DNA of 64,000 nucleotides from Corticium candelabrum (GCF_963422355.1 NC_085096.1:8069378-8133377); one strand, 5' to 3'; positions 34,701 through 45,294 are shown, counted from the stretch's first letter. Made by a program: numbers and translations. Notes: a model not told the origin generated them from the letters alone.

Positions 34701-35872
34701 ATTTACTTCCATATTACAACTATCGAGATGAGCTAGTTGTGCAACATAACATTATATACAGAAATGATAGATGTGTCCTACCAAAATCGATGAGAGCAAA
34801 TACCTTGCAAAAGATACATAGCTCACATCTAGGCATAGTTGCATGTCAACGTCAAGCCAGAGAATGCATATTCTGGCCCGGTATGACTGCTGACATTGCA
34901 GCTTCTGTCAGCCAATGCGAAGTTTGTCAAGCCCTTGGCACACAGCAGCAGAAGGAAACGCTAACACCACACCAAATCCCAAGTAGACCATGGAGCAAAG
35001 TCGGACTGGATATCTTTACGCTTTCAGATCAGCATTATCTGATTACAGTCGACTACTACAGTAACTTTTGGGAGATAGACCGTTTGGACAGTATGGACTC
35101 AGCCACGGTCATCAGAAAACTGAAAAGTCATTACGCAAGATATGGTATTCCATCAACAGTTGTATCAGACAATGGACCACAGTTTGCGTCAGATAAATTC
35201 AAAGACTTTGCCAAGACATATCAGTTTGACCATATCACTTCGAGTCCAGGGTATCCCCAATCAAATGGGAAAGCAGAAAGTGCAGTCAAAACCGCAAAAC
35301 ACATCATGGGAAAAGCAAAGATCACTGGGTCAGACCCATGGCTTTCACTGTTGGATCACAGGAACACGCCAACAGCAGGAATGCAAACTAGCCCAGCACA
35401 GCGACTGATGAGTAGGAGAACCAGAACTCTTCTACCTACCACTGCAAAGCTACTGAAACCTCAGATACCAGTCGATGTTCTTCAGGAACTAGCAACACGA
35501 CAAGCAAAGCAAGCCCATTACTATAACAAAACAGCAAAGGATCTGCCTCGCCTACAACCTGGTCAAGCTGTCCACATACAACCACTCAATGCCTACGACC
35601 ACAAGTGGAAACCAGCAACCGTTCAGAGACAAATAGGTATCCGATCCTATGATGTCACTACAGAAAACGGACGACTTCTTCGCAGAAATAGAAAACATCT
35701 ACGAGCAGCACCAGCAACAACAAAACCCAAACAACAGACAACACAGATAAAGACATCACAACAAAGCAGAATAACACCCGCAACGATCTCCAAACACACA
35801 GAAACAACGAATGTCGCCCGCAGCAAACGAGTTGTGAAACAACCTGCTTACCTGAAGGATTACGTTGTCTAG
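31739..35872 (+). CDS. Gag-Pol polyprotein of intact gypsy element
   Basis: Single 1,377-residue ORF. It has an alpha-helical gag and two CCHC knuckles at about residues 238-275 (CQYCGRRH..., CSKCGKANHFASVC). Protease LDTGATCNV has Asp348. RT follows with DVSNGFWHVKL and an IADD active site (Asp648-Asp649). RNase H has QCDASETGLG (Asp801) and TDHKPLE. The integrase HHCC zinc region is followed by the catalytic triad Asp1091, Asp1144, Glu1180, a D-D-35-E spacing. A short basic C-terminal tail follows. All key residues are present, so it is probably active. Gag and Pol are fused without a frameshift. RT-to-integrase order places it in Ty3/gypsy; the tRNA-Leu primer and short LTR suggest a Mag/SURL-like branch (inference). 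The start is the first ATG after the PBS. Confidence 0.95.
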   Translation: MSTATQVRESPEPRTVQESPEPRDLVHLTNVTVPLPERLNLKGNLAQNWRTFRRRWESFEVSSRMTRRSHEERVATFQQCLPAEALEVLDTLPFAEGEDRNDMAVVLRHMEAYCFSKTNVIYERYQLTQRAQKQGEPFDDYLISLRSMIRACNYGAIQDELLRDKIVHGIRNNDTRQKLLQEAKLTLATAISICRAAESTSAQAKAISFSDDVHALTAYSTRNRRRQATVTARVPQTCQYCGRRHDRGPRQCPALGKTCSKCGKANHFASVCRQKQPQKKTAPPKQQYRIHRMEDDELDQTNYLMTITLTDTRNTDTAHSLQNSQETHVNQLYATMTVGGCPIRLQLDTGATCNVIRKSETPPGTVLQKSDKVLSLYNKSRLKPLGRCTLPIINPKTKQQHIEEFVVVADNEAATSLLGAGATQRLGLISVHLDHVRTVKHEQTAPGSCKPQTTTDTTSDVKQLLATYADVFDSSTVGQLPGMLHLDVDPTVPPVKMPLRKMPIAIQAQLKDELQRLERLDVIERVDTPTEWISSLVAVKKPNGKLRLCIDPKPLNKALRRSHYPMHTIDDLLPELSQAKMFSVCDVSNGFWHVKLDEESSLLTTFETPFGRYKWKRMPFGISPAPEVFQRRLDEALDGMPGVHTIADDILITGVGSNMDDATADHDRKLHRLLQRCRSKGIRINADKLKFRQSKVAYLGHLLTIDGLKRDPSKLTAILNMQKPTDVHGVQRIQGLVNYLSRFLSNLTDLCEPLRQLTHKDTAWNWTDIHDKAFQKIKNAITEAPVLQYFDPAELTTVQCDASETGLGAALMQAGKPVAYASRALTTTEQNYAQIEKELLAIVYGMERFHHYTYGRPVLVETDHKPLETIVKKHLQKTPKRLQRMLLRLQRYDITVTYKRGTQMFLADTLSRAYLPTDKGPSSSHLEVVHQQTNVAIEIEHINMADYIPLTPEAIAPIQEETAKDPTLQQLKLIILQGWPNKNNLPPDLLPYYNYRDELVVQHNIIYRNDRCVLPKSMRANTLQKIHSSHLGIVACQRQARECIFWPGMTADIAASVSQCEVCQALGTQQQKETLTPHQIPSRPWSKVGLDIFTLSDQHYLITVDYYSNFWEIDRLDSMDSATVIRKLKSHYARYGIPSTVVSDNGPQFASDKFKDFAKTYQFDHITSSPGYPQSNGKAESAVKTAKHIMGKAKITGSDPWLSLLDHRNTPTAGMQTSPAQRLMSRRTRTLLPTTAKLLKPQIPVDVLQELATRQAKQAHYYNKTAKDLPRLQPGQAVHIQPLNAYDHKWKPATVQRQIGIRSYDVTTENGRLLRRNRKHLRAAPATTKPKQQTTQIKTSQQSRITPATISKHTETTNVARSKRVVKQPAYLKDYVV

Positions 35873-35899
35873 ACTTTACTGCTAGCTTAGCTAGAACAT

Positions 35900-35915
35900 T
35901 TTTTTGGAAAGGGGA
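35900..35915 (+). promoter_or_regulatory. Polypurine tract
   Basis: A T-run is followed by GGAAAGGGGA directly before the 3' LTR, the plus-strand primer for reverse transcription. Confidence 0.8.
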
Positions 35916-36045
35916 TGTAACAGGAGTAGACTACATTGCGCATGCGTAGTACAAATACCACTAGTATATAAGCAGACACAGTACTTGTACACTTAGTATT
36001 GCGTGACTAGCCTAGAGAGTCAATATCATAATACACTATATTACA
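35916..36045 (+). repeat. 3' LTR
   Basis: Identical to the 5' LTR over 130 bp; starts 43 bp after the gag-pol stop and is followed by the AACAC duplication. Confidence 0.96.
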
Positions 36046-36117
36046 AACACTTTCAAAAACGTTTACTGAACAGCGAATCACAAAGAAACGAAAGGATTTG
36101 ACATCTAACCGTTATAC

Positions 36118-36330
36118 TTACAGCGTAGCGTCATCGCTGTGTTCGTCCACGAGAAGATCTTCCTCGTTCTCCGTCATATCGTTTTCCGATGACGAGTCCG
36201 ACGCGAAATATGCGTCGGCCTCGTCAGAAAGATCATCAGCCGTCGTTTCAAACAGAAATCGGCCGGCTAAATTTGAAGCGTACACTTGATCTGCGAAGCC
36301 ACTGCAGCGCCCAGACATCGTTGTCGGCAA
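36118..36330 (-). pseudogene. N-terminal acidic exon of the piggyBac gene
   Basis: Minus strand from ATG at 36330 (MPTTMSGRCSGFADQVYAS) into a Ser/Asp/Glu-rich segment ending EEDLLVDEHSDDATL. The ending parallels EEDLPVHVDRDDATL of the exon near 31335, as if this exon had been tandemly copied. Acidic N-termini like this precede the DDE domain in piggyBac transposases. The intact gypsy element now sits between this exon and the rest of the gene. Confidence 0.6.
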
Positions 36331-36473
36331 ATTTTCTTACTTAGCCGCATGCGCCGCTAAAATTTTACCCGTATGTATAGACACGCCTAAAGGGTGTGTC
36401 TAACGGCTAAAAATATTTTGATTGGCTAACAAAGCTGGGGAAGGTGGATATTCAACGAAGTCACCTGACCGGA
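36331..36473. other. Short 5' flank of piggyBac gene
   Basis: No ORF. Contains GACACGCCTAAAGGGTGTGTC, an almost perfect palindrome near 36380-36400, possibly near a transposon end; no TTAA-flanked terminus could be fixed. Confidence 0.35.
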
Positions 36474-37627
36474 AATTAACATCGATTTGTGTCACCATTT
36501 CTGTGATGCCCAACAAGCAGTGACATATTTCTAGTTCAAATAACAACACGATTACTCCACAATGCTACAGTGGTTTACAAAGATTGATACAGTTACGCAA
36601 TCTCCTTTAATAGGACAACAAGGTGAGTGTTAATATTAGTAGTGAACATCACTACTATTTGTCATAAATTAACATCGATTTGTGTCACCATTTCTGTGTC
36701 TGACAAGGGGGGCATATTTCTTGTTATAGTTACAACAAGATTACTCTACAATATGACAGTTGTTCACAAAGATTGATACAGTTACGCAATCTCCTTTAAT
36801 AGGACTACAAGGTCAGCATAAATATCAATGGTGAACATCACTACTATTTGCCATGAATTAACATCGATTTGTGTCACCATTTCTGTGATGTCCGACAAGC
36901 GGTGGCATACTTCTAGTTGAAATTACAACACGATTACTCCACAATGCTACAGTGGTTTACAAAGATTGATACAGTTCCGCAATCTCCTTTAATAGGATAA
37001 CAAGGTGAGTATTAATATCATTAGTGAACATCACTACTATTTGTCATAAATTAACATCGATTTGTGTCACCTGACAAATAGTAGTGATGTTCACTACTAA
37101 TATAAACTTCACTACTAACATTAACACTCATCTTGTTGTCATATTAAAGGACATTGTGTAACTGTATCAATCTTTGGAAACAACTGTCATATTGTAGAGT
37201 AATCTTGTTGTAACTATAACAAGAAATATGCCCCCCTTGTCGGGCATCACACAAATGGTGACACAAATCGATGTTAATTTATGACAAATACTAGTGATGT
37301 TCACTACTAATATTAACACTCATCTTGTTGTCCTATTAAAGGAGATTGCGTAACTGTATCAATCTTTCTAAACAACTGTCATATTGTAGAGCAATCGTGT
37401 TGTAATTTCAACTAGAAATATGCCACTGCTTGTCGGACATCACAGAAATGGTGACACAAATCGATGTTAATTTATGACAAATAGTAGTGATGTTCACTAA
37501 TGATATTAACAGTCACCTTGTTGTCCTATTAAAGGAGATTGCGTAACTGTATCAATCTTTGTAAACAACTGTCATACTATAGAGTAATCTTGTTGTAACT
37601 ATAACAAGAAATATGCCCCCCTTGTCG
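36474..37627. repeat. Large foldback array of about 190-bp units
   Basis: Units beginning TAACATCGATTTGTGTCACC start at 36477, 36670, 36859 and 37052 (periods 193, 189 and 193). At about 37070 the sequence turns around and continues as reverse-complement units (GACAAATAGTAGTGATG, GACACAAATCGATG) to about 37627. The whole is a 1.15-kb imperfect palindrome of the family found at 4066 and 47994. Confidence 0.9.
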
Positions 37628-37635
37628 GGCATAAC

Positions 37636-38649
37636 GTATATTATACAGTATATATACAGTATATTATACAGTATATATACAATATATATACAGTATATTA
37701 TACAGTATACATGTATATACAGTATATATACATTATATTATAGAGTATATATACAGTATATATACGTTATATTATACAGTATATATACAGTATATTATAC
37801 AGTATATATACAGTATATGTACAGTATATTATACAGTATATATACAGTATATTATACATTATATTATACAGTATATATACAGTATATTATACAGTATATT
37901 ATACAGTATATTATACATTATATTATACAGTATATATACAGTATATTATACAGAATATTATACAGTATATATACATTATATTATACAGTATATATACAGT
38001 ATATTATACATTATATTATACAGTATATATACAATATATTATACAGTAAATTATACAGTATATATACATTATATTATACAGTATATTATACAGTATATTA
38101 TACAGTATATTATACAGTATATTGTACAGTATATTATACAGTATATATACATTATATTATACAGTATATTATACAGTATATATACAGTATATATACAGTA
38201 TATTATACAGTATATATACAGTATATTATACAGTATATATACAGTATATTATACATTATATTATACAGTATATTATACAGTATATTATACAGTATATTCT
38301 ACAGTATATATACAGTATCTTATATAGTATATTATACAGTATATTATACAGTATGTTATACAGTATATTATACAGTATGTTATACAGTATATTATACAGT
38401 ATACTATACAGTATATATACAGTATATATACAATATATATACATTATATTATACAGTATATATACAGTATATTATACAGTATATACAGTATATATACATT
38501 ATATTATACAGTATATATACAGTATATTATACAGTATACATACAGTATATTATACAGTATATTATACAGTATATATACATTATATTATACAGTATATTAT
38601 ACAGTATATATACATTATATTATAGAGTATATATACAGTATATATACGT
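37636..38649. repeat. 1-kb TATATACAGTATATTATACAG minisatellite
   Basis: Tandem 10-16-bp units of GTATATATACA and GTATATTATACA types. The units are themselves palindromic, so the block can extrude cruciforms. Open frames of Tyr/Ile-rich peptide across it are artefacts. It starts where the foldback array ends. Confidence 0.95.
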
Positions 38650-38811
38650 TGTTTGGTTAAATATGAGTGTCTCACTCGTGTTTCCATTGTACAACCGTGG
38701 CGCTGCAACGGTACACGTATAGACACCGTTCCAAGAAGCATTCATGCATATATACAGTAAATATATACACGACAACAATATATTGTCGTGTATATATACA
38801 TGCATATATAC
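38650..38811. other. Junction segment with perfect inverted repeat
   Basis: Unique DNA between the AT minisatellite and the right arm. It contains TATATACACGACAA (38762-38775) and its perfect reverse complement (38783-38796) around a 7-nt loop, and a third copy of ATATACACGACAACA at about 38806. Confidence 0.6.
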
Positions 38812-38819
38812 ACGACAAC

Positions 38820-41800
38820 AAAATTGAAGTAACATCTGCGGAAATGAAAGCGCAAGATACAGCTATTAAGTCTGTACTACTAAACAATGTTTCGTTGCTG
38901 CATCGACTCAAAGTGACAAGCAACGTGTCTTTGCAGTGGAGGCAGTGGAAGGAAGTGTAGGACTCATATGAGTTGGTTTCAACACTGAAGAGCCAATCAG
39001 ATGAGTACAGAGTTGCCACATTCATTACGTGTATTAGACCAGATGCTCTGGAAGTAGACAATACGCTCCAGTTTGAGACGCCAGCTGATGAGCAGGACAT
39101 TCAAAAAGTTCTTGGTTAAATGGAAGAGCATTTTATAAGAGAAACGAATACGATATACGAGCGTTAAAATTTCCAGAGTAGGCAGCAAAAAGACAACGAA
39201 GCAATTAATCAGTATATTACTGCATTAGGGTTAGCTCGTTTGGAACAAAAGCAAATGAATGTTTGAGAGATCAGATTGTGTATGGAATAAAACCGACTGT
39301 GCTACGAAAGCAACTATTACAAAAGAAATGTTTGACGTTATCTGAATGCCTTGACATGTGTATTATCTATGAGGCCACCAGACATCAGATGACAGTGATG
39401 ACAGAATAAGAGTTTGTACAATCCGTAAGTAAACGGCGAAAAAAGCTTGAGAACTCTAAGAAGTCATCAGGCAAGGAACGTAAACAAACACAAAAGACTC
39501 TCACGGGTCAGAGTCAGAACACGCCCAAAGCAGACTGTAAATATTGTGGTTTGACACATGAACGAAACGCAGCCAAGTGTCCTGCATATGGCAAAAAAAT
39601 TGCCACAAATGAAATCATTTTGCTCCTAAGTGCAGATTAAAACGACAGACAAACACACGACAGCGAATAGATGTAGCTACAAACAGAGATGAAAGTGTAG
39701 CAGATAATGAATGTCTGACGTTTACGCTGACTCCGCCTCAAAAGGATGTTCAGCTGATGCACTGCAAAGACAACTATGGGTGGAATTATCAGCGCCAAGT
39801 CTATGACGACATGCACATCAATGGTAAAGGTGTCAAATTCCAGATTAACACGGGAGCCACGTGCAACGTGCTTAAAAAGATTGAGGTTTCCTAAGAGACC
39901 AAGATTATGCCCACAGCACAGATGATAACTTTGCATGATCGAAGCAGAGTTAAACCATATGGCAAATGCAAAGTGAAAGTGACAAATCCTAGAATAGTGA
40001 AAACGTATGATGTGGAATTTGTTGTGATACAAGATGCGCAAAATATAATTTTGGAGCTAAGCTACTGTGCAACTGATGGGTTTGTTAACTGTTCACCATG
40101 AAATGATTCAGAAGATAGCCACTGACAATAAAAGTTAAGCACACACCCCCAATTTTGTAAAAGTACCATACAGTATTTGTGAAGACAGTTGGTCTTCTAA
40201 GAAATGATATACATCTAGATGTTGACCGAACAAGGAAACCAGACAAAATGCCAGTGAGACTCATCCCCGTTGCTATTAAAGGAAAGTTGAAAGCAGAACT
40301 CGATCGTCTTGAGAAGCTTGGTGTACTTGGAAGAATTGAAGAGCCTACAAAATTAGAATCCAATTTGGTAATTGTCAAAAAACTAAATGGCAGTTTGCGA
40401 TTATGTTTGAATCCAAAGTCATTTAATGCAGTTTTGAAAATGAGACATTATCAAATCCCAATGTTTTAAAATTTATTAACACTATTGGCTAATGCGAAAG
40501 TCTTCAGCATTTCAGATGTCAGGAATGAGTACTGGCATGTTCTTTTTGATAAGGAGTCGCAAAAAACTCACAACATTCGGTACACTTTTTGGGAGATACT
40601 GTTGGTGAAGAATGCCATTTGGTATCTCAGTTGCACCAAAAATATTTCAACAACGGTTACAAAAGGCCATTGAAAGTGGCATTACCTATGCAGAAGCAGT
40701 TAAGGATCACGACAAGAAACTTGGGATTTTTTCGAAACAATGTCAGAAGAAACAGATTTGTCTGAACAAGTATAAGTTTTGATTAAAAGTAAGATCAGTA
40801 GCATACATGGGCATCTACTGACTGATGAAAGAATTAAACCAGATCATAAGAAGATAACAGCGATACATCAGATGCCGAAACCAAAAGATGTTGCAGGAGT
40901 TAGACAATGCTTGGTATGGTCACGTATTCGGAAAAATTTCTCCCACAACTAGCAACTATGTAAGAACCTTTGGACAGCTGACCAAACAAGATGTTGAGTG
41001 GATTTGGACTTATGAACATGACAAAGCGATGGACAGTATCAAGAAAGCAATCACACAGGTTCCAGTTCTCAAGTACCTTAATGACAATAAAAAAAGCAAC
41101 TCTTCAGTGTGATTCCTCAGGACTAAAAATTGGAGTAGCACTAATGCAAGGAGGACAACCAGTGACTTATGCCAATTGTGCTTTAACTTCTACAGAGCAG
41201 CAATATTTGCAAATAGAAAATAAACTGCTATCAATATTATTTGGTCTAGAGAGGTTTGACACATACACATTTGGACGGCAAGTCAGAATACAAACAGATT
41301 ATAAACCTCTTGAATCTTTGCACAAGAAACCGCTACATTCTTTTCTCAAAAGATTGTAACAAATGATTCTATGCACGCAGCGTTATGATGTGACCGTAGT
41401 CTACAGAAAAGGCAAGCACATGTTTTTAGCAGATATCTTATCGAGAGCCTATGTAGCTGATGAAGGCAGTGATGCATGCCTTGATGAAGAAGTGCTACAT
41501 CTGGATGATGAGGATGCAACAGAGTATCTACCTATGACCCGAACTAGTATTGAGATGTTACAGTAAGGAACATATACAGATGAAACACTGATGCAGTTGA
41601 AAAATATTATTCAGAATGGATGGCCAGAGCACAAGAACATTGTTTCACAGTCAATCTGGAAGTACTATGATATTAGAGAAGAGCTGTTATATCAGAATAG
41701 TATCATTTTTAAAGGTGATAAAGTCATTCTTCCTTATAGCTTGAGAGCAGCGATGTTAGATAGAATTCACTATGCTCATATAAGCATGAACGGCTGTATG

Positions 41801-41866
41801 AGTCGAGCCAAAGAGTGTATATACTGGCCCGGCATGGATGCGGAGATACGAGAGTATGTATCTTGA
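38820..41866 (+). pseudogene. Dead Ty3/gypsy retrotransposon (right arm)
   Basis: Plus strand: gag remnants (39100-39650, CCHC-like CKYCGLTHERNAAKC near 39535), protease near 39850 where the catalytic DTG has become NTG, then an RT start (KPDKMPVRLIPVAIKGKL near 40240). The RT palm is collapsed at about 40670, joining LQKAIE-like to YAEAVKDHDKKL with the Asp pair lost. RNase H (RIQTDYKPLESLHKKPLH) is near 41290 and the integrase zinc region is at 41770-41866. Numerous stops occur. It shares the RT deletion with the left arm but has its own protease mutation. Confidence 0.85.
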
Positions 41867-41989
41867 TGTTCTACTTGCAGAAGCTTCGATGTAAAGCAGC
41901 CCAAGAAGTCGTGTAGACTGACGAGCCTGCCAAGTGTAGTTACAGCGATCCGGACTTCGCATGTTGTTCACTCGTTGTTTTGTCGCACA

Positions 41990-42190
41990 TCCGCTATCTG
42001 CACGGCTCTTGCCAGTGCAAAGACTCTAGTGGCTAGTAGGGCACGTAATGGCAACAAGAGAAACATTGACGTGGAATTGAAGTCCGCTCTTTGTGTATTC
42101 AATTATGATGACTTTCGGGATAGTAAACTTGAAGTCTGCAGGGCCATTCTAGAAGAAAAAGACATCTTTCTCCGCACAAAAAAAAAACGA
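41990..42190 (+). pseudogene. RecQ-like helicase N-terminal scrap (right)
   Basis: The open frame reads VELKSALCVFNYDDFRDSKL then EVCRAILEEKDIFLRT. The pattern F-x-x-F-R-x-x-Q/K-L-E-V-x-x-A-I-L-x-x-K-D resembles the Q-motif/pre-Walker region of RecQ-type helicases. The expected TGxGKS loop is replaced by a lysine run and the frame is lost. It is bracketed by an inverted pair, AGCCTGCCAAGT (about 41923) and ACTTGGCAGGCT (about 42227). A short match; an alternative is chance similarity to another ATPase. Confidence 0.4.
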
Positions 42191-42440
42191 GTGAATACAC
42201 GTGGATTACGGATCGCTGTAACGAGACTTGGCAGGCTCGCCAGTATATGCGAGTAGGACAATAACTTAGCTAGAAATACACTGACTTCCACATGCTGAAG
42301 TCGTCTTGAGATTTGGATAGCGTGAACGTGGTGCATCACTCACCGTGGAGAGTCACCATGCGCTGTTCGAAAGCTTGGGCGTGATACACAATCCGCTGGG
42401 TCACACATTAGATAGATATAAGCTAATTAAGTTTGTGACG

Positions 42441-42890
42441 TTCATGATCAAGAGGTGGATGTTGTGATGAGTACTGCGTTGGTAACGTGGCGTGACATAC
42501 AGATCTGGAATTCCTAGGATGACGAGGCCGTCGCGATCGTCTAGATGCACACGGGACAAAATTTATCCCAAAAATGCATACAACAATGCAAAACGATAAA
42601 CACTTAAGCTGTGTTACATTCATAGCGTTTTATGCGATGCCGAATGTCTTGCATAATACCAACTCTACAGTAGACTTTGACCACAGGCCTGTCAACATAT
42701 TTATGCCTACTACATCATTAAAAACTTATCATGTTGACATTACTTTTTGAATCGAAGTTTAGCTCATAGAAGCCTTTTTTGTACGTCTCCTCTAGAAAAG
42801 GTCTTGCCAATACTATAGGCAGCTAATCGAATTTCAGCCTAGAGAATGCATGATGTAGTCCACTTAGATCAATTTTAGTCAGTCATACAC
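42441..42890. other. Right-arm-specific segment
   Basis: About 450 bp with no counterpart in the left arm, where 8375-9325 occupies the equivalent position. No gene seen. Confidence 0.45.
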
Positions 42891-42925
42891 TTCATAATTA
42901 GATAGCTAGATTCTTACTTGCTTAC

Positions 42926-42979
42926 CGTGTATTGCAACCGGTCTTTGTTGTTTTTCACCAGTTCTAGCGAACCATCCAT
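42926..42979 (-). other. Exon-like 18-codon segment (right)
   Basis: Minus strand: ATG, 18 codons MDGSLELVKNNKDRLQYT, then GTAAGC. Counterpart of 8267-8320. Confidence 0.35.
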
Positions 42980-43216
42980 TCTTAGCACGAAGCGTCTAAT
43001 GACAGCTCAACCTCTATCAACCACAATTGTACACTGCGTAGACCCTCCCATAGGCAAAACCTTTAGTTCACACAGATTGACGGCTCCGTCAAACCTGAAC
43101 GGCGGTATTATTCTTAATTAATTAATAAAGATGCATGTTCAAAAGCTCCTTAAACGAATGTCAAATGATGGAGTGTAATCACACAGTGCACGTGTCATTA
43201 TGACCTAGCGATGTTG

Positions 43217-43429
43217 CGTAAATCAACGTATCTAAATAAGCCGTAAATAGACGTAAAATACGAAGACACGTAAATCTTTCGAATTTACGATCTTCGTTAT
43301 TTACGTCGCAAAGAGCATGCGCAAAGCTACACTTCAGACGTAAAATACGACCCAGGATCGTAAAATACGAAAAAAATTACGTGCCTTCGTATTTCACGTC
43401 GATTTACGTCTTATTTACGTCGATTTACG
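43217..43429. repeat. Palindromic ACGTAAAT-rich miniature element (right)
   Basis: 213 bp, CGTAAATCAACGTA to TACGTCGATTTACG, reverse-complement partner of 7762-7972 with a few substitutions. Confidence 0.7.
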
Positions 43430-43509
43430 AGCGTGCGGGCCAGTAGTGGTTCGTTCCGGGTGTTCAATGCCGAAATAAAATAAAGAAACTAAATGCGGAT
43501 TATTGAAAA

Positions 43510-44149
43510 ATCAAGGATAACAATAACGAAACTGGACGACAACGCCGTTCTACAAGAATTTTTGAAGCCATGAACGAAATTCTTGGCTGCAGACCTGCCG
43601 CTCATCCTCCTGTCTTGTTGGATACTCTTGAAGAAGAACTACACGTAGAAGTCGAAAAGGAAACTCTCAGTCGGTCAACAACAGAACCATCTACGCCTAC
43701 CAGCTACCTAGTCGTTAAGAAATTGAGGTGGGCAGCTCACAGTCTCAGAGTTTCCATGTGCAGAACACAATTACTAAGAAGAAAAGACTGAAACGCGTTA
43801 CGAGGTTTGTAAAGCAAAAGGGCGTGATGCAAAAATGAAAGACATGACTGACACTATGATGAAAACAATAAAGGAGGTAAAGGAGGCGGATTCATCACTG
43901 TTGATTGAGTTGGAGGAAAAGAGGATGAAGTACGAGGAGCAAAGAGTAAATGAGGAGAGAGAATACGAGGAATAAAGAAGAATGCAAGAGATAGAATACG
44001 AAGATAGAAGGAGAAGGGAAGAAAGAGCGTTTCAACTGCAAATGATGCAGTTGTTGATGGGTGCAGGAAATCGATCTCAAACACCTTATTTCTCATTCTC
44101 ACGTATGCTTCATGATGATGGATTTCCAAATCAAAATCAACCAAACTGA
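43510..44149 (+). pseudogene. Harbinger Myb/trihelix-like accessory protein (right copy)
   Basis: Plus-strand copy of 7042-7680. The RRSTRIFEAMNEILGCRPA segment leads to SMCRTQLLRRKD and a stop at 43789. The coiled-coil half follows in other frames (SSLLIELEEKRMKYEEQRVN, interrupted by TAA near 43975), ending QPN and stop at 44147. A decayed partner of the adjacent transposase. Confidence 0.68.
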
Positions 44150-44162
44150 AGTAGTCAGTAGT

Positions 44163-45294
44163 TTAGCTATAGCGAATAGTTGACACTGTAAACATGTTCT
44201 GAGTAGTTCTGTCATTGTGATTTACGAAACTTCTGACAAGAGCGTCTCTAATTGCAAGTGGTTTCGGCAATGGTAGCATGTGCACCTGCGGGCGCTTGAA
44301 CGGCTGGCTGTTGCAGTTCGTTTTCATCCCCACTGATCCAGTTGTCATCAAAAAACTCCCCATTTATTTCACACAAGTTGTGTAACACGCAGCAAGCAGC
44401 TATAACGTGATGAACATTTTTAATGTTCATGTCATTCTTCATCATGAGTAGCCTCTAGCGGGACTTCAAGCGTCCAAAAGCATTTTCAACCACAATTCTA
44501 GCTCTAGAAATTTGGTAGTTGAAGTTCCTGCGTTGTTCTGTCATGTGATCATTTTCAGGGTAAGGTTTGATGAGCCACTTGAGCAAAGGGTATGCAGAAT
44601 CTCCGATAAGAAATACTGGTATGGTGCACCCTTCAATTTGTTTGCTTTGTCCATTTAAAATCGTCCCTTCTTCTGCCTTCCTGAATAACGCAAAATGAGC
44701 CAACACTCTAAGCATCATGCACACTTCCTGGCCAGCCAACGTTAATGTCACGAAACAGGTATTGATGGTCAACAACAGCTTGAAGAATAACAGAATACCA
44801 TCCTTTTCTATTATAATAGTTGGTGTGATTCAACACAGGTGGAGTAATTTGTATATGACTTCCATCAATGGCTCCTGCACATGGAGAAATATTGAATAAC
44901 TGCTGGAAGCCATGAACAGCTGCTTCCAGTGCATCTCCTGAAGAAAATTTGATATATGCTGGCATCAGTCGACGAACGATGGCCCTACATGTGCTCTGTA
45001 CAATAAGACTGACGATCTGAAAATACCAAACAGATGAGCTATGGTGCGGTATTTTACAGTCGTTGCTAAGCACCACAAGGTGACAGCAATTCTTTTCTCA
45101 AAAAAAATGGAATTTCTCATGTTCGTGTACTCAAATTCAATGTCTCCTCTCAACTGCTCACATAAGTACAGAAACGTTTCCCTGCACATCCTGAAGTTCT
45201 CTCTCCAATCCCGTGAAGTAAAGGTGCACTGCACTATATTTGACCACCAGTGATCTGACCTGATAAAGGCAGGGCTGCTGCACATTCTGGCCAT
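44163..45294 (-). pseudogene. PIF/Harbinger transposase (right copy), decayed
   Basis: Minus-strand copy of 5901-7028. It shows the same catalytic landmarks (AIDGSHI, IGDSAYPLLKW, VVENAFGRLKSR) and the same frameshifts after HLFGI-RSSV and after GSVHDA. At the position of the left-arm TAA (6413) this copy has CAA, so that stop is private to the left arm. It has its own TAG near 44455 after GRLKSR. It converges on 43510-44149. Confidence 0.87.

Larger units (their letters stand above)
31562..36045 (+). mobile_element. Intact Ty3/gypsy LTR retrotransposon (4,484 bp)
   Basis: Two identical 130-bp LTRs, a primer site, one uninterrupted gag-pol ORF, a polypurine tract and a perfect 5-bp target duplication AACAC (31557-31561 and 36046-36050). 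Everything needed for a complete copy is present and no mutation separates the LTRs, so insertion is recent. It lies between piggyBac exons, so it is nested in that older gene. Confidence 0.97.

Noticed and set aside
37613-38722. A 369-codon Tyr/Ile-rich open frame
   Set aside because: It is the translation of the TATATACAGTA minisatellite; stop codons are absent only because of the repeat unit.
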